Of a stretch of 64,000 nucleotides of DNA, positions 42,308-56,352 are shown in pieces; the stretch's first letter is position 1, and each line of letters begins with the position of its first letter. Under the pieces are notes generated by a model. That model worked only from the letters and a program-made list of their open reading frames with translations, did not search any database and was not told where the DNA came from. The DNA is taken from positions 744,001 to 808,000 of the forward strand of contig NZ_JAMOAO010000001.1 in assembly GCF_030555055.1 (NCBI RefSeq), in the 5' to 3' direction. The stretch comes from Nocardiopsis sp. YSL2. GTDB lineage: Bacteria; Actinomycetota; Actinomycetes; Streptosporangiales; Streptosporangiaceae. Made by a program: the position numbers and the translations under genes.

Positions 42308-45300
42308 GTGCTGTCCCCCCAGGACTCGTCCGACCGCACCTTCCCGGCGCTCTTCGCCGAGCGGTCCGCCCAGCGCCCCGAGGCGGTCGCGCTGTCGACT
42401 GAGGATGAGACGCTCACCTACGCGGAACTCTCCGCCCTCGTCGAGCGGCGGGCCCGCGGACTCGCCCGGCACGGCGTCCGCCCCGGGGACACGGTCGGGG
42501 TGTGCCTCGACCGCGGTCGCGAACTGGTCGTCTGCCTCCTCGCCGCCATGCGGGCCGGAGCCGCCTACCTCCCCCTGGACCCCGCCTACCCGGCCGAGCG
42601 CCTGGCGTACATGCTCTCCGACTCCGGGACGGACCTGGTCCTCACCGACGCCGCCTCGGCCGCGTCGCTGCCCGGGGGGGTCCGGGCCCTGACCGCCTCG
42701 GAGGTCGAGGGGGCCGAGCCGCTCCCCGACACCCGTCCCCTGCCCGACGACGTCGCCTACGTCATCTACACCTCCGGATCCACCGGCCGTCCCAAGGGCG
42801 TGCTGGTCACCCACCGGGGCGTGGCCGACCTGGCCGCCACGCAACGGGTCCGCATGGAGGTCGCCCCCGAGTCCCGGGTCCTGCAGTTCGCCTCGCCGAG
42901 CTTCGACGCCTCGGTGTTCGAGGTGTGCATGGCCCTGCTCAACGGGGCCGCCCTGGTCGTCCTGCCCCGGCACCTGCTGCTCGGCGAGGCGCTGGTGGCG
43001 ACCCTGCGCGACCACCGGATCAGCCACGTGACCCTGCCCCCGGCCGTGCTGCCGGGTCTCTCGCCGCAGGGCCTGTCGGACCTGCGGGCGGTGATGGTGG
43101 CGGGCGAGTCCTGCCCGGGCGAGATCGTGGACCTGTGGGCCCGCGGACGCCGGATGTACAACGGCTACGGGCCCACCGAGGCGACCGTGTGCGCGACGAT
43201 GAGCGCGCCCCTGTCCGGTGACGCGGTGCCTCCGATCGGCCGGGCCGTCGACGGCACCACGGTCCACGTTCTGGACGAGCGGCTCCGCCCGGTCGGGCCG
43301 GGCGGCACCGGGGAGCTCTACATCTCCGGTGCCGGACTGGCCCGCGGCTACCACGGCCGGTCCGGTCTCACCGCGGCCCGCTTCGTCGCCGACCCGTTCG
43401 GGCCCGCGGGGTCGCGGATGTACCGGTCCGGCGACGTCGTGCGCGTGCGCCCGGACGGCGACCTGGAGTTCCGCGGCAGGAGCGACGACCAGGTCAAACT
43501 GCGCGGCTTCCGGATCGAGCCGGGCGAGGTCGAGACCGCCGCGACCCGGGTCCCGGGAGTGGCCAACGCCGCCGTCCTGGTGCGCGAGGACCGCCCCGGC
43601 GTGCGCCGCCTGGTGGCCTACGTGGCCGGGGACCCCCACCGGCCCGTGCCGGTCGGGGAGCGGGTGCGCGCGGCCCTGGCCGAGGCGCTGCCCGCCCACA
43701 TGGTGCCGTCCGCGGTGGTGGCGCTGGAGGCTCTGCCCACCACCCCCAACGGCAAGATCGACCGCGCCCTGCTGCCCGTCCCGGAGGAGGCCGTCGCGGG
43801 ACCGGAGTACGTGGCCCCGCGCGAGGGCGCCGAACGGGTGGTCGCCGAGGAGTTCGCCTCCGCCCTGGGACTGGACCGGGTCGGTGCGCACGACGACTTC
43901 TTCGCGCTGGGGGGCGACTCGATCCTCGCCGTCCGCGCCCTGTCCCGCGTCGAGGCCCGCCTGGGCACGGCCCTGGACCGCCGGTCGGTGTTCACTCTGC
44001 CGACCCCGGCCCTGCTGGCGGCCCAGGGCGTGGGCGCCGCGGGGACCGTGCGGCCGATCGCCCGCACCGACCGGGACCGGCCCCTGCCCCTGTCGGCGGC
44101 GCAGCGCCGCCTGTGGTTCCTCCACCAGCACGACCCGGGCAGCACCGAGTACTACACGGGCAGCGCCTACCGGCTGACCGGGCGGCTCTCGGTCCGCGCG
44201 CTGCGGGACGCCCTCACCGCGCTACAGCGCCGGCACGAGGCCCTGCGCACCACCTACGCCACCACCGACGACGGACCCGTGCAGCTGGTCCGCGAGCCGT
44301 GGGACGGCCACGACCTGCTGGCGCGGTGCGATCTGAGCGGCACGGACCGGCCGGGAGGCGAGCGGCTGGCCGCGGTGCTCACCGCCGAGGTCGAGCGGCC
44401 CTTCGACCTCGTGGACGGCACCCCCTTCCGCGCCCTGCTGGTCCGGCTCGACGAGGACGAGCACGTGCTCGTGCTCAGCGCGCACCACATCGCCTGTGAC
44501 GGCTGGTCGGTGGACATCATCGGCCGGGACCTGGCGGAGCTGTACCGGGCCGCGGCGGACGGGGCACCGAGCGGGGCGGCCGGATCGGAGCGGGTCGACT
44601 ACGCCGACTTCGCGGTCTGGGAACAGGGCCGCTGGAGCGCGCACGAGGTGCGCGACCGCCTGGCGTACTGGACGCGCGAACTCGACGGGGCACGCCCTCT
44701 GGAGGTGCCCACCGACCGGCCCCGCCCCGCCACGCGGACGACCGCGGGCGCGGTGCACCGGCTGGACCTGGGCCCCGATCTGACCGGGGCGCTCAAGGAT
44801 CTGGGGCGGCGCAGCGGATCGACCCTGTTCACCACGCTCACCGCGCTCACGCAACTGCTGCTGTCCAGCGCCTCGGGCAGCCGGGACGTCACCCTCGGTG
44901 TGGCCTCGGCCGGGCGCGACCACCACCAGGTCGACGACATGGTCGGGTTCTTCGTCAATCCGGTCGTGGTCAGATCCCGGATCGATCCCGCCGCCACGGT
45001 CGGGACCCTCCTCGACCAGGTGCGCCGCACCGTCCTGGCCGCGCTCGACCACGAACTGCCCTTCGAACGGGTCGTGGACGCGGTGGCCACCGACCGCGAC
45101 CCGAGCCGGACCCCGCTCTTCCAGGCCCTCATGGTGCTCCAGAACGCCCACTCCGGGGAACTCGGCCTGCCCGGACTGGACGCGCGCCCTCTGGACCTGC
45201 CGCGAACGTCCTCCCTGTTCGACCTGGTCTTCGAGTTCACGGAGCGGGACGGGGGGCTGCGGCTCACGGTCGAGTACAACACCGACCTGTACGACGGGGA

Positions 45301-48300
45301 CCGGGTCGCCGGGCTCGCCGAGGGTCTGCGGCTGATCGCGGGCCTGCTGGTGGCCGACGCCGACCTGCCGGTGGCGCGGATCGACGTCCGCCCGGAGTCG
45401 GAGCGGCGCGCCCTCACCTCCTGGGAGGGGCACGGCCCGGTGGGTGCCACCGCCTCGGTCCCGGACGTGTTCGCCGAACAGGTCGCCCGCGATCCCGCGG
45501 GCGTGGCGGTCTCCGGTCCGGCCGGGGAGCTGTCCTACGCCGAACTCGACGCGGCCTCGGCCGACCTGGCCGTGCGCCTGCGCGTGCACGGAGCGGGAGC
45601 CGAGTCCCCGGTCCTGCTGGTCCTGGAACGGGGACCGCACGTGGTGACGGCGATGCTCGCGGTACTGCGCGCGGGTGCCGCCTACGTCCCGGTCCACGCG
45701 GACGACCCGGCCGAGCGGGTGGGGCGGCTGGCGGAGGAGACCGGGGCTGTCTGCGCGGTCACCGACGCGGTGTCCGCCGAACGCCTGCCGAACCGCCTCG
45801 GCCTGCCCGTCGTGCGCCTCGACGGCGTGGCCGGAACCGTTCCGGCGGAGGACGGGTCCGACCCCGGTGGCACCGCCTCCACCGCGGACGCCGACGCCGA
45901 CGCGGTCCACGTGGCTCCGGAGCACCTGGCCTACGTGATGTTCACGTCCGGCTCCACGGGCGTACCCAAGGGCGTGGCCGTCACGCACGACGACATCGTC
46001 CGGCTGGCGCGCGACCGGCGCTGGCGCGGTGGCGGGCACGACCGGGTGCTCTTCCACGCCTCGCACGCCTTCGACGCGGCCACCTACGAGATCTGGGTAC
46101 CCCTGCTCAACGGGGGGACGGTCGTGGTCGCCCCGCCCGAACGCCTGGACGCCGAGGGGTTCGCCGCCGTGGTCGAGCGACACGGTGTCACGGGCACGTT
46201 CGTGACCTCTTCGCTGTTCAACCTGTACGCCTCGCAGGCACCCGGCTGCTTCGCCGGGCTCCGGGAGGTGCTCACCGGGGGCGAGGCCGCCAACCCCGGT
46301 GCTCTGGAGCGCGTCCGCCGGGCGTGTCCGCACACCCTGGTCGCCAACGTCTACGGACCGACCGAGGCGACCACGTACGTCACCCGGTTCCCGTTGGAGG
46401 GCACGGGACCGGTCCCGGAGCCGGTACCGATCGGCGGTCCGCTCGACGGCACCCGGCTGCACGTCCTGGACGGGCTGCTTCGACGCACCCCCGCGGGTGC
46501 CGTGGGCGAGTTGTACATCGGTGGCGCGGGTGTGGCGCGCGGGTACTGGGGGCGGCCGGGACTGACCGCCGAGCGGTTCGTCGCCGACCCGTTCGGGTCG
46601 GGCGGTCGCCTCTACCGCACGGGCGACCTGGTGCGCTGGAACCGCGACGGCCGACTGGAGTACGTCGGCCGCGCCGACGCCCAGGTCAAGCTGCGGGGCT
46701 TTCGGATCGAACTCGGCGAAGTCGAGTCGGCGCTGCTGCGCCGTCCCGAGGTGGCCGAGGCGGTGGTGCTCGTCCACCGTTCGGAGTCGGGCGTGCGACG
46801 TCTGGTCGGCTACGTCGTGGGCGAGCGGGGACGCCTGTCCGAGGACGCGGCGGAGGAGGTGCGGGCCGCACTGGCCCGGGAGCTGCCGGCGTACATGGTG
46901 CCCCAGGTGCTGGTGGCGCTGGAGGCGATGCCGTTGAACGCCAACGGCAAGGTGGACCGGCGGTCCCTGCCCGAGCCGTCCGCCGAGAGCGGGGGTGAGA
47001 GCTTCACGGCCCCGCGGTCGGAGACGGAGCGGGTACTGGCCGAGGTGTTCGCCTCCGTGCTCGGTGTGGACCGCGTCGGCGTGCACGACGACTTCTTCGC
47101 CCTGGGCGGCGACTCGATCCTGAGCATCCAGCTGGTCTCCCGCGCCCGCCGCGCCGGGATCGCCCTCACGTCCAAACAGGTCTTCTCCCACCCTTCCGTC
47201 GCGGCCCTGGCCGAGGTCGCCGAACCCGAGAGCGGCGCGGCACCCGCTCCGACCGGACCGGTCCACGGGCCGGTGACCGCGACCCCGATCATGCGGTGGT
47301 TCCTGCGGACACACCCCGTCGCACCGGGGCACTTCAACATGTCGGTGCTGCTCGACCTGGTGGCGGACTTCGACGCCGGCGCCCTACCGCGGGTGGCCGC
47401 GGCCCTGCTGGAGCACCACGACATGCTCCGCCTCCGGATGGACGCCTCCGGGGCCTTCCGTATCGCCGGGGCCGACGGCACCGAGCCGCCCATCGAGACG
47501 GTGGACCTGTCCGACCTGCCCGGGGAGCGGGCCGAGGAGGTGCTGTCGGAACGCGTCCACGCGGCGCAGGCCTCCCTGGACCTGGCGTCCGGGCCGGTGG
47601 TGCGCATGGTGCTCTTCACCGGAGGAACCACCCCCCGCCTGCTCATCACCGCCCACCACCTCGTCGTCGACGGCGTCTCCTGGCGCGTCCTCCTCGAAGA
47701 CCTCACCACCGCCTACCGCCAGGTCCGCGAGGGCCGACCGATCGACCTCGGCCCCCGCACCACCCCCTTCCCGGTCTGGGCCGACCGGCTCGCCGAGGCC
47801 GTCCGCGAGGGCCGCTTCGACGACCAGGCCGATCACTGGACCGCCCTGGCCGACGTCGCCACCGACCTGCCCCGCGACCTCGACGGGCAGGGCAACGGCC
47901 CCATCTCCTCCCAGCGCACCGTCTCCGCCCACCTCCCGGCCGAGACCACCCAGGCCCTCCTGCGCGAAATCCCCCCGGTCTTTCGCACCCAGGTCAACGA
48001 CCTCCTCCTCGCCGCCCTGGGCCGGGTCCTCACCGCCTGGGCCGGACACGACCGCCTGCTCATCGACCTCGAAGGCCACGGCCGCGAAGACCTCTTCGAC
48101 CACACCGACCTCTCCCGCACCATCGGCTGGTTCACCACCCTCTTCCCCCACGCGGTGGGCGGCGTCCCCGACTGGGCCCACCAGATCAAGGCCACCAAGG
48201 AGGCCCTCCGCGCCGTCCCCGACCGCGGCCTCGGCTTCGGCGCCCTACGCCACCTGGGCGACGACGACCGGCGCGCCCACCTGGAACGGATCCCCGCTCC

Positions 48301-51300
48301 CGAGGTCAGCTTCAACTACCTCGGCCGCTTCGACACCCGCACAGAGACCGTGTACACCGGTCTGCGCTTGAACGCGGGCGGCGAGTACGACCCTCGGGAG
48401 GAACGCGCCCACCTGCTGGACGTGGTGGGCCGGATCGAGGACGACGCCCTCGTCTTCGACTGGATCTTCTCCGACCGGGCCCATGACCCGGCGACCATGG
48501 CCGCTCTCGCGGAGCGATTCGTCGACGCCCTGCGTGACCTGGTGGAGTTCTGCCGTCGGGAGGGTGTCGGCGGCGCCACACCCTCCGACTTCCCCCTCGT
48601 CCGCCTCGACCAGGCCGCGGTCGACCGCCTCGCCGCACCCGGAGTACAGGACATCCTGCCCCTGACCCCCATGCAGCAGGGCATGCTCTTCCACTCCCTG
48701 GCCGAGGAGGGTTCCGGGGCGGCCTACCTCGAACAGCTCACCATCCGCCTGGACGGGATCGAGGACCCCGCACGACTCGCCCGCGCCTGGCAGCACGTGG
48801 TCGACTCCACCCCCGCCCTCCGCTCCGTCCCCGCCTGGGACGCACTCGACACCCCCGTCCAACTCGTCCACGAACACACCCCCCTGCCCGTCACCGTCCT
48901 GGACTGGCGCGACCTGGACCCCGACGACCAGGAACACGCCCTGGCCGACCTGCTCACCCAGGACCAGCGAACCGGCATCGACCTCGCCCGCGGCCCCCTC
49001 ATGCGCGTCGCGGTCGCCCGCCTCACACCCTCGCGGGTGGCGCTGGTGTGGACCTTCCACCACCTGCTCCTGGACGGCTGGAGCCTGCCGCTCGTCCTGT
49101 CCGACGTCTTCACCGCCTACCGCGGCACACCCCTCCCCACCCGACCGCCCTTCCGCGACCACCTCGCCTGGACCGCCCGGCAGGACGAACAAGCCGGACT
49201 CCACCACTGGCGCGAGACCCTCACCGGCATCGAATCCCCCACCCCGCTCCCCTACGACCGCGCACCCGCGCAGGTCCACGGAACCAGCTCCTCCGCCCGG
49301 ACCGGGCACACCCTGTCCGCCGGCCTGACCGATCGGGTCCACCGGTTCGCGCGTGAGCAGGGCCTGACCGTGAACGCCCTCGTCCAGGGAGCCTGGGCCC
49401 TCCTGCTCTCCACACACTCCGGCGACACCGACATCGTCTTCGGCGCCACCACCTCCGGACGCCCCGCCGACCAACCCGACGTCGAGAACACCATCGGCAT
49501 CTTCATCAACACCCTGCCCGTACGCATCCACATCACCCCCCACACACCCGTCGCCACCTGGCTCCACACCCTCCAGGACACACTGACGGAATCCCGCCAG
49601 TACGAGCACCTGCCCCTCACCCGGCTCCAGGCGCTCTCACCCCTGCCCGGCGACACGCCCCTGTTCAACAGCCTGGTGGTGTTCGAGAACTACCCCGTGG
49701 ACGAACGGGCCGCCCAGGACCACGGCATCACGGTCCTCGGCGTCACCGCCGACGAGGCCACCAACTACCCGCTGACCCTGGTCGCCTACGACGGCGACCG
49801 GATCGACACCCAGCTCCGCTACGACCCCGACCTCTTCGACGCCGCGACGGCCGAGCGTCTACTGGCCCGCCTCGCCTTCCACGTCGAGTCCCTGGTCACC
49901 GCCCCCACGAGGCCGCTGCGGCAGTTGCCGCCGCAGACCGGCGCCGAGCGCGACGTCGTCACCGCGTGGGGAGACGGCGGACCCTCGCGGGACGAACGCA
50001 CACTCGTGGACCTCTTCGCCGAACAGGTGCGGCTGCGCCCCGACGCCCCCGCGCTCATCGGCGACGGCGCGGAGTGGAGCTACGCCGAACTGGACGCGCG
50101 CAGCGACGCCCTGGCCGCCCGCCTGCGCGGGCTCCGCGCCGGGCGCGGCTCGATCGTCGGTGCCTCGCTCCGGCGCGGACCCGGCCTGATCACCGCCCTC
50201 CTCGCGATCGTCAAGGCCGGTGCCGCCTACCTGCCCGTCGACCCCGAATACCCGGCCGAGCGCCAGGACTTCATCGTGCGCGACTCCGGGGTGCGCCTGC
50301 TGATCACCGAGGAGGACACGGAGCGCGCACAGGAGCGGCCGGACGCCGCCGTGCCGACACGCCTCACGCTCGCCGACCTGGCCGAGCGGCCGGTGCCCGC
50401 GGCGGACACGGCCGTCGCGCCCGGCCCGGACGACCTCGCCTACGTCATCTACACGTCCGGGTCGACCGGGACCCCCAAGGGCACCATGGTGACCCACCGG
50501 GGGATCGGCGCGTTCGCCGCGTCCATGGCCCACCGCTTCGGCACCGAACCCGGCTGGCGGGTCCTGCAACTGGCCTCGTCCAGCTTCGACGCCTCGGTGA
50601 TGGAGGTGCTGATGGCCTTCGGCGCGGGGGCCGCTCTGGTGGTGCCCGAGCCCGGCCCGCTGGTCGGCGAGGAACTGGCGGAGGCGCTGCTGCGCCACGG
50701 CGTCAACCTGACCATCATCCCGCCGTCCGTGCTGGCCTCCGTGCCGCCCGGGGACTTCCCGGACCTGCGCACGCTCGTGGTCGGCGCGGAGGCGTGCCCC
50801 GCCGAACTGGTCCACCGGTGGGCGCCCGGCCGCCGCATGGTGAACGCCTACGGGCCGACGGAGATCACCATCGCCGCCTCGCTCAGCGACCCGCTGGCAC
50901 CGGGGCACGCCCCGCCGATCGGCCGTCCCGTCCAGGGCGCGCGGCTGCACGTCCTCGACCGTCTCCTGCGGCCGGTCCCGACCGGTGTCGTCGGTGAGCT
51001 CCACGTCGGTGGCGCGGGTGTGGCGCGCGGGTACTGGGGGCGGCCGGGACTGACCGCCGAGCGGTTCGTCGCCGACCCCTTCGGCTCCGGCGGACGCCTC
51101 TACCGCACCGGCGACCTGGTGCGCTGGAATCACGACGGCCAGTTGGAGTACGTCGGCCGCGCCGACGCCCAGGTCAAGATCCGGGGCCTGCGCATCGAAC
51201 CCGGCGAGGTGGAGTCGGCACTGGTCGCCCTGCCCGGGGTCCGGCAGGCCGCGGTCACGGTTCGCCGGGACGCTCCCGGCGGCGCGGCCCTGGTCGGCTA

Positions 51301-54300
51301 CGTGGCGGGACAGGCCGACCCCGCCCAGGTGCGGGACCGGCTCGTCCGGACGCTGCCCGCGCACTTGGTCCCGGCGGTCATCGTGCCGGTGGAGACCATG
51401 CCGCTCACGCCCAACGGCAAGACCGACCACCGGGCGCTGCCCGCACCCGACTGGGCGGCGATGGCCGCTGCGTACGTGGCCCCGCGGTCGGAGTCGGAGC
51501 GGGTACTGGCCGAGGTGTTCGCCTCCGTGCTCGGTGTGGACCGCGTCGGCGTGCACGACGACTTCTTCGCCCTGGGCGGCGACTCGATCCTGAGCATCCA
51601 GCTGGTCTCCCGCGCCCGCCGCGCCGGGGTCACGCTCACCTCCACACAGGTCTTCTCCCACCCTTCTGTCGCGGCCCTGGCCGAGGTCGCCGAACCCGAG
51701 AGCGGCGCGGCACCCGCTCCGACCGGACCGGTCCACGGGCCGGTGACCCCGACCCCGATCATGCGGTGGTTCCTGGACTCGCGTGCGGAGGGCCCGGACG
51801 GGTTCGTCATGTCGGTGCTGCTGGACCTGGTGGCGGACTTCGACGCCGGCGCCCTGCCGCGGGTGGCCGCGGCCCTGCTGGAGCACCACGACATGCTCCG
51901 CCTGCGCCTCTCCGGCGACGGAACCCGGATCCTTCCTGAGGAGAGGGTCGAAGCGGTCCTGACGACGGTCACGGACTCCGGCGTGACGGCGGTGGAGGAG
52001 CACACCGAGCGCCTCCGTGAGCAGATCGACCTGGTGTCCGGGCCGGTGGTGCGCATGGTGCTCTTCACCGGAACAACCACCCCACGCCTGCTCATCACCG
52101 CCCACCACCTCGTCGTCGACGGCGTCTCCTGGCGCGTCCTCCTCGAAGACCTCACCACCGCCTACCACCAGACCACCAGCGGACAGCCCATCGACCTCGG
52201 CCCCCGCACCACACCCTTCCCCACCTGGGCCGACCGCTTGGCCGAAGCCACCAGAGAAGGCCGCTTCGACCACGAAACCGACCACTGGACGTCCCTCGCG
52301 GACGTGCCCGCCGACATCCCCCGCGACCACCCCAGCCAGGACAACGGCCCCGTCTCCTCACAGCACACCGTGTCCGCACAACTCTCGACCGAGACCACAC
52401 AAGCCCTTCTGCGCGAGATCCCACCGGTCTTCCGCACCCAGGTCAACGACCTCCTCCTCGCCGCCCTCGCACACGTCCTGACCTCCTGGACCGGACACGA
52501 CCGCCTCCTCATCGACCTCGAAGGCCACGGCCGCGAAGACCTCTTCGACCACACCGACCTCTCCCGCACCATCGGCTGGTTCACCACCCTCTTCCCCATC
52601 GCACTGCACACCGCCCCCGACTGGGCCACCCGGATCAGAACCACCAAGGACATGCTCCGCGCCCTGCCCAACCACGGCCTCGGCTACGGCGCCCTGCGCC
52701 ACCTCGGCTACGACCACCAGCGCACCGCACTACACCGCATCCCCGAACCACACATCAGCTTCAACTACCTCGGCCGCTTCGACACCCGAACGGAGACCGG
52801 AGCGCCCTACACCGCCATGGCCCTGGGCGGCGCAGACTCCCCCGGTACCGACCGGGCGCACCTGCTGGACGTGGTGGGCCGGGTGGTCGACGAGCGGCTG
52901 GTCCTCGACCTGGCCTACTCCGACCTGGTGCACGACGAAGGCACCGTCCAGGACCTGGCGGACGGCCTGGCCGGGGCGCTGACCGACCTGGTGGAGTTCT
53001 GTCGGGGGGAGGGCGTCGGCGGCGCCAGTCCCTCCGACTTCCCGCTCGTGCGCCTCGACCAGGCCGCGGTCGACCGCCTCGCCGCACCCGGAGTGCAGGA
53101 CATCCTGCCCCTCACCCCCATGCAACAGGGCATGCTCTTCCACTCCCTGCTGGACGAGGGCTCCTCGTACCTGGAGCAGATCACCGTGCGTCTGGACGGG
53201 ATCGAGGACCCCGCACGACTCGCCCGCGCCTGGCAGCACGTGGTCGACTCCACCCCCGCCCTCCGCTCCGTCCCCGCCTGGGACGCACTCGACACCCCCG
53301 TCCAACTCGTCCACGAACACACCGCCCTGCCCGTCACCGTCCTGGACTGGCGCGACCTGGACCCCGACGACCAGGAACACGCCCTGGCCGACCTGCTCAC
53401 CCAGGACCAGCGAACCGGCATCGACCTCGGGACAGGACCGCTGTTGCGCATCACCGTGGTGCGGTTGGCCCCGGCCCGGGTGGCGCTGGTGTGGACCTTC
53501 CACCACCTGCTCCTGGACGGCTGGAGCCTGCCGCTCGTCCTGTCCGACGTCTTCACCGCCTACCGCGGCACACCCCTCCCCACCCGACCGCCCTTCCGCG
53601 ACCACCTCGCCTGGATCACCCGGCAGGACGAACAAGCCGGACTCCACCACTGGCGCGACACCCTCACCGGCATCGAATCCCCCACCCCGCTCCCCTACGA
53701 CCGCGCACCGGAGGACGTACGGACGGCCCGTTCCAGGGTCCGTGTCGAGACGCACCTGTCCGAGGAGCGCTCCGCGGCCGTGCACCGGTTCGCGCGTGAG
53801 CAGGGCCTGACCGTGAACGCCCTCGTCCAGGGAGCCTGGGCCCTCCTGCTCTCCACACACTCCGGCGACACCGACATCGTCTTCGGCGCCACCACCTCCG
53901 GACGCCCCGCCGACCAACCCGACGTCGAAAACACCATCGGCATCTTCATCAACACCCTGCCCGTCCGCATCCACATCACCCCCCACACACCCGTCACCAC
54001 CTGGCTCCACACACTCCAGGAACAGCAGGTCACCGCTCGGCAGCACGACTACCTGCCGCTGTCGCGGATCCAGGGCGAGGCCGGGCTGCCGGGTGACACC
54101 CAGCTCTTCGACAGCCTGGTGGTGTTCGAGAACTACCCCGTGGACGAACGGGCCGCCCAGGAGCACGGCATCACGGTGGTGGACACGGACGCCGAGGAAG
54201 CCACCAACTACCCGCTCGCGCTCAGCGCGTACTCCACCGACCGGATCCGTCTGCTCATCGGCTACGAGCCCGACCACTTCGACGCCGACACCGCCGACCG

Positions 54301-56260
54301 GCTGCTCGACGACCTGTCGGAGATCCTCAACGCACTGGTCCAGGATCCGGACCGCCCCCTGGGGGCCGTGGGCGGCGCGGACGCCTCCGCCACCGCCGCC
54401 TTCACCGACGGCGCCGCACTGGACGTGCCCGAACGCACGGTGACCGAACTGTTCGCCGAACAGGTGCGGCTGCGCCCCGACGCCCCCGCGCTCATCGGCG
54501 ACGGCGCGGAGTGGAGCTACGCCGAACTGGACCGGCGGGCCGAGGAGGTGGCCGACCACCTGCGTGCCCACGGGGCCACCCACGAGTCCCGGGTGTTCCT
54601 GTCGATGCCGCGCTCGCCGCGTGTGGTCGCCGCCATGCTGGGGGTCCTCAAGGCGGGGGCCGCCTACGTCCCGCTGCACGACACCGTCCCCGCCGAGCGG
54701 ATCACGGCCCTGGCCGCCGACAACGGCGTGGACACCGCGATCGCCGACCCGGAGGCCCTGGACCTGTTCACCGGGGCCGCCCCGATCACCGTGCACCGGT
54801 ACGACGCCGACGGGATCACCGCCGTGGCCATGGAACGCACCGGCCCGCCCGCCGCCACCGGCGGCGCGGATCGCGCCGACCGGGCGGACGGGACCCCGGC
54901 CACCGCCGCACAGGTGCGGTCCCTGCCCTCCTCGGCCGCCTACGTCATGTTCACCTCCGGGTCCACGGGCACGCCCAAGGGCGTGGTGGTCGACCACCGC
55001 AACATCGTGGCCCTCACGCGCGACGGCCGGTGGCCGGGGGCGCACGATCGGATCCTGTTCCACTCCCCGCACGCCTTCGACGCGGCCACCTACGAGATCT
55101 GGGTGCCCCTGCTCAACGGCGGCACCGTCGTGGTGGCCCCCGACCACGGTGTCACCTCCGACATGGTCCGGCAGGGCGTGGCCGAGCACGGGGTGGGCGC
55201 GGTGTTCCTCACCACCGCCCTGTTCAACCTCTTCGCCCAGCAGGACCCCGGCTGCTTCGCCGGGCTGCGACAGGTGTGGACCGGCGGCGAGGCCGCCGAC
55301 CCGGCCTCGTTCACCCGTGTGCTGGAGGCCTGCGAGGACACCGAGGTCGTGCACGTCTACGGACCGACGGAGACCACCACCTTCGCGACGTGCACCCCGA
55401 TCGGCCCGGACCGGGCGCGGGACGCCGACTGCCCGATCGGCCGACCGATGGACGGTACCCGCACGCACGTGCTCGACGCGGCTCTGCGGCCGGTCCCCGT
55501 CGGCGCGGTCGGCGAGCTCTACATCGCCGGCGACGGCGTCGCACGCGGCTACGACCGCCGGCCGGGACTGACCGCCGAGCGGTTCGTCGCCGACCCCTTC
55601 GGCTCCGGCGGACGCCTCTACCGCACCGGCGACCTGGTGCGCTGGCAGGCGGACGGGCAGATCGACTTCGTCGGCCGCGCCGACGGCCAGATCAAGCTCC
55701 GCGGGTTCCGGATCGAGCTCGGCGAGATCGAGAGCGCACTGGCGGCGGGCGCGGGCGTCGCACAGGCCGCGGCGGCCGTGGTCGCCCCGCCCTCCGGCGG
55801 CCGGGTCCTGGCCGGATACCTGACCGAGTCCGCGCCCGGCGCCGTGGACACCGCGGCGGTGACCGAGGAGCTCGCCCGGTCACTGCCCGCGTACATGGTC
55901 CCCTCGGTCCTGACCGTCCTGGCGTCGCTTCCGCTCAACGCCAACGGCAAGGTCGACCGCCGGGCGCTGCCCGAGCCGGACTGGGCGCGGATCACCGAGA
56001 GCCGGTACGTCGAGCCGAGCACCCCCACCGAGGAACTCGTGGCCGAGGTCTGGGCCGACGTGCTCAAGCTCGACCGCGTCGGGCGCGGCGACAACTTCTT
56101 CGACGTCGGCGGCGACTCGGTGAAGAGCATCCAGGTCGTCGGGGAGATCCGGGAGGCCCTCGGCGTCACCGTGCCCACCCGGGCCCTGTTCGACCACCAG
56201 ACCGTCCAGGCCTACGCGGCAGCGGTCGAGGACGCGCTCATGAGCGAACCGGCGGACTGA
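42308..56260 (+). CDS. Nonribosomal peptide synthetase 1, four modules: A-T / C-A-T-E / C-A-T-E / C-A-T
   Basis: A 4650-residue multimodular synthetase. Module 1 is A (YTSGSTG near 154) and T (Ser538) with no starter C domain, so it initiates with a free amino acid. Module 2 is LCL-type C (H726-H727-x3-D731-G), A (near 1212), T (S1603), E (H1783-H1784-x3-D1788-G, with EGHGRE and FNYLGRF). Module 3 is DCL-type C (H2251), A (near 2715), T (S3093), E (H3266). Module 4 is DCL-type C (H3732), A (near 4215), T (S4604). It ends 46 residues past that Ser without E or TE. Hand-aligned specificity codes: A1 DAFTMAGVCK (aromatic, Phe-like); A2 DAYFLGVTYK (Ile/Val-like); A3 DAMIVGAIAK (hydrophobic, unclear); A4 DAYFWGVTFK (Ile/Val-like). 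The GTG follows CCAGGAG. The T-E-C blocks of modules 2/3 and 3/4 are highly alike in DNA. Confidence 0.96.
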   Translation: MLSPQDSSDRTFPALFAERSAQRPEAVALSTEDETLTYAELSALVERRARGLARHGVRPGDTVGVCLDRGRELVVCLLAAMRAGAAYLPLDPAYPAERLAYMLSDSGTDLVLTDAASAASLPGGVRALTASEVEGAEPLPDTRPLPDDVAYVIYTSGSTGRPKGVLVTHRGVADLAATQRVRMEVAPESRVLQFASPSFDASVFEVCMALLNGAALVVLPRHLLLGEALVATLRDHRISHVTLPPAVLPGLSPQGLSDLRAVMVAGESCPGEIVDLWARGRRMYNGYGPTEATVCATMSAPLSGDAVPPIGRAVDGTTVHVLDERLRPVGPGGTGELYISGAGLARGYHGRSGLTAARFVADPFGPAGSRMYRSGDVVRVRPDGDLEFRGRSDDQVKLRGFRIEPGEVETAATRVPGVANAAVLVREDRPGVRRLVAYVAGDPHRPVPVGERVRAALAEALPAHMVPSAVVALEALPTTPNGKIDRALLPVPEEAVAGPEYVAPREGAERVVAEEFASALGLDRVGAHDDFFALGGDSILAVRALSRVEARLGTALDRRSVFTLPTPALLAAQGVGAAGTVRPIARTDRDRPLPLSAAQRRLWFLHQHDPGSTEYYTGSAYRLTGRLSVRALRDALTALQRRHEALRTTYATTDDGPVQLVREPWDGHDLLARCDLSGTDRPGGERLAAVLTAEVERPFDLVDGTPFRALLVRLDEDEHVLVLSAHHIACDGWSVDIIGRDLAELYRAAADGAPSGAAGSERVDYADFAVWEQGRWSAHEVRDRLAYWTRELDGARPLEVPTDRPRPATRTTAGAVHRLDLGPDLTGALKDLGRRSGSTLFTTLTALTQLLLSSASGSRDVTLGVASAGRDHHQVDDMVGFFVNPVVVRSRIDPAATVGTLLDQVRRTVLAALDHELPFERVVDAVATDRDPSRTPLFQALMVLQNAHSGELGLPGLDARPLDLPRTSSLFDLVFEFTERDGGLRLTVEYNTDLYDGDRVAGLAEGLRLIAGLLVADADLPVARIDVRPESERRALTSWEGHGPVGATASVPDVFAEQVARDPAGVAVSGPAGELSYAELDAASADLAVRLRVHGAGAESPVLLVLERGPHVVTAMLAVLRAGAAYVPVHADDPAERVGRLAEETGAVCAVTDAVSAERLPNRLGLPVVRLDGVAGTVPAEDGSDPGGTASTADADADAVHVAPEHLAYVMFTSGSTGVPKGVAVTHDDIVRLARDRRWRGGGHDRVLFHASHAFDAATYEIWVPLLNGGTVVVAPPERLDAEGFAAVVERHGVTGTFVTSSLFNLYASQAPGCFAGLREVLTGGEAANPGALERVRRACPHTLVANVYGPTEATTYVTRFPLEGTGPVPEPVPIGGPLDGTRLHVLDGLLRRTPAGAVGELYIGGAGVARGYWGRPGLTAERFVADPFGSGGRLYRTGDLVRWNRDGRLEYVGRADAQVKLRGFRIELGEVESALLRRPEVAEAVVLVHRSESGVRRLVGYVVGERGRLSEDAAEEVRAALARELPAYMVPQVLVALEAMPLNANGKVDRRSLPEPSAESGGESFTAPRSETERVLAEVFASVLGVDRVGVHDDFFALGGDSILSIQLVSRARRAGIALTSKQVFSHPSVAALAEVAEPESGAAPAPTGPVHGPVTATPIMRWFLRTHPVAPGHFNMSVLLDLVADFDAGALPRVAAALLEHHDMLRLRMDASGAFRIAGADGTEPPIETVDLSDLPGERAEEVLSERVHAAQASLDLASGPVVRMVLFTGGTTPRLLITAHHLVVDGVSWRVLLEDLTTAYRQVREGRPIDLGPRTTPFPVWADRLAEAVREGRFDDQADHWTALADVATDLPRDLDGQGNGPISSQRTVSAHLPAETTQALLREIPPVFRTQVNDLLLAALGRVLTAWAGHDRLLIDLEGHGREDLFDHTDLSRTIGWFTTLFPHAVGGVPDWAHQIKATKEALRAVPDRGLGFGALRHLGDDDRRAHLERIPAPEVSFNYLGRFDTRTETVYTGLRLNAGGEYDPREERAHLLDVVGRIEDDALVFDWIFSDRAHDPATMAALAERFVDALRDLVEFCRREGVGGATPSDFPLVRLDQAAVDRLAAPGVQDILPLTPMQQGMLFHSLAEEGSGAAYLEQLTIRLDGIEDPARLARAWQHVVDSTPALRSVPAWDALDTPVQLVHEHTPLPVTVLDWRDLDPDDQEHALADLLTQDQRTGIDLARGPLMRVAVARLTPSRVALVWTFHHLLLDGWSLPLVLSDVFTAYRGTPLPTRPPFRDHLAWTARQDEQAGLHHWRETLTGIESPTPLPYDRAPAQVHGTSSSARTGHTLSAGLTDRVHRFAREQGLTVNALVQGAWALLLSTHSGDTDIVFGATTSGRPADQPDVENTIGIFINTLPVRIHITPHTPVATWLHTLQDTLTESRQYEHLPLTRLQALSPLPGDTPLFNSLVVFENYPVDERAAQDHGITVLGVTADEATNYPLTLVAYDGDRIDTQLRYDPDLFDAATAERLLARLAFHVESLVTAPTRPLRQLPPQTGAERDVVTAWGDGGPSRDERTLVDLFAEQVRLRPDAPALIGDGAEWSYAELDARSDALAARLRGLRAGRGSIVGASLRRGPGLITALLAIVKAGAAYLPVDPEYPAERQDFIVRDSGVRLLITEEDTERAQERPDAAVPTRLTLADLAERPVPAADTAVAPGPDDLAYVIYTSGSTGTPKGTMVTHRGIGAFAASMAHRFGTEPGWRVLQLASSSFDASVMEVLMAFGAGAALVVPEPGPLVGEELAEALLRHGVNLTIIPPSVLASVPPGDFPDLRTLVVGAEACPAELVHRWAPGRRMVNAYGPTEITIAASLSDPLAPGHAPPIGRPVQGARLHVLDRLLRPVPTGVVGELHVGGAGVARGYWGRPGLTAERFVADPFGSGGRLYRTGDLVRWNHDGQLEYVGRADAQVKIRGLRIEPGEVESALVALPGVRQAAVTVRRDAPGGAALVGYVAGQADPAQVRDRLVRTLPAHLVPAVIVPVETMPLTPNGKTDHRALPAPDWAAMAAAYVAPRSESERVLAEVFASVLGVDRVGVHDDFFALGGDSILSIQLVSRARRAGVTLTSTQVFSHPSVAALAEVAEPESGAAPAPTGPVHGPVTPTPIMRWFLDSRAEGPDGFVMSVLLDLVADFDAGALPRVAAALLEHHDMLRLRLSGDGTRILPEERVEAVLTTVTDSGVTAVEEHTERLREQIDLVSGPVVRMVLFTGTTTPRLLITAHHLVVDGVSWRVLLEDLTTAYHQTTSGQPIDLGPRTTPFPTWADRLAEATREGRFDHETDHWTSLADVPADIPRDHPSQDNGPVSSQHTVSAQLSTETTQALLREIPPVFRTQVNDLLLAALAHVLTSWTGHDRLLIDLEGHGREDLFDHTDLSRTIGWFTTLFPIALHTAPDWATRIRTTKDMLRALPNHGLGYGALRHLGYDHQRTALHRIPEPHISFNYLGRFDTRTETGAPYTAMALGGADSPGTDRAHLLDVVGRVVDERLVLDLAYSDLVHDEGTVQDLADGLAGALTDLVEFCRGEGVGGASPSDFPLVRLDQAAVDRLAAPGVQDILPLTPMQQGMLFHSLLDEGSSYLEQITVRLDGIEDPARLARAWQHVVDSTPALRSVPAWDALDTPVQLVHEHTALPVTVLDWRDLDPDDQEHALADLLTQDQRTGIDLGTGPLLRITVVRLAPARVALVWTFHHLLLDGWSLPLVLSDVFTAYRGTPLPTRPPFRDHLAWITRQDEQAGLHHWRDTLTGIESPTPLPYDRAPEDVRTARSRVRVETHLSEERSAAVHRFAREQGLTVNALVQGAWALLLSTHSGDTDIVFGATTSGRPADQPDVENTIGIFINTLPVRIHITPHTPVTTWLHTLQEQQVTARQHDYLPLSRIQGEAGLPGDTQLFDSLVVFENYPVDERAAQEHGITVVDTDAEEATNYPLALSAYSTDRIRLLIGYEPDHFDADTADRLLDDLSEILNALVQDPDRPLGAVGGADASATAAFTDGAALDVPERTVTELFAEQVRLRPDAPALIGDGAEWSYAELDRRAEEVADHLRAHGATHESRVFLSMPRSPRVVAAMLGVLKAGAAYVPLHDTVPAERITALAADNGVDTAIADPEALDLFTGAAPITVHRYDADGITAVAMERTGPPAATGGADRADRADGTPATAAQVRSLPSSAAYVMFTSGSTGTPKGVVVDHRNIVALTRDGRWPGAHDRILFHSPHAFDAATYEIWVPLLNGGTVVVAPDHGVTSDMVRQGVAEHGVGAVFLTTALFNLFAQQDPGCFAGLRQVWTGGEAADPASFTRVLEACEDTEVVHVYGPTETTTFATCTPIGPDRARDADCPIGRPMDGTRTHVLDAALRPVPVGAVGELYIAGDGVARGYDRRPGLTAERFVADPFGSGGRLYRTGDLVRWQADGQIDFVGRADGQIKLRGFRIELGEIESALAAGAGVAQAAAAVVAPPSGGRVLAGYLTESAPGAVDTAAVTEELARSLPAYMVPSVLTVLASLPLNANGKVDRRALPEPDWARITESRYVEPSTPTEELVAEVWADVLKLDRVGRGDNFFDVGGDSVKSIQVVGEIREALGVTVPTRALFDHQTVQAYAAAVEDALMSEPAD
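46990..54000 (+). repeat. Duplicated T-E-C block inside NRPS1
   Basis: The segment from the end of A2 through C3 (about 47000-49560) and that from A3 through C4 (about 51475-54010) are highly similar, with long stretches identical at DNA level. Examples lie around 47640-47700 versus 52085-52150, 48060-48150 versus 52500-52590, and 49370-49560 versus 53810-54000. The offset is about 4440-4470 bases, shifting slightly through small indels. The A domains between them are much less alike, pointing to module duplication or gene conversion. Confidence 0.85.
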
Positions 56261-56352
56261 CCCCTCGCGGCGCGGGCCGTCCGGTCCGCGTCCGGCGCCC
56301 TGTCCCCGCATCCTCCCAGCCACACACTCCGACCACGGCAGGAGCACGAACC

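Noticed and set aside
44222-55468. Long minus-strand frames across NRPS1 (44222-47332, 52730-55468, 49859-52330)
   Set aside because: Antisense shadows created by the strong GC bias at third codon positions; the translations are repetitive and match no family.
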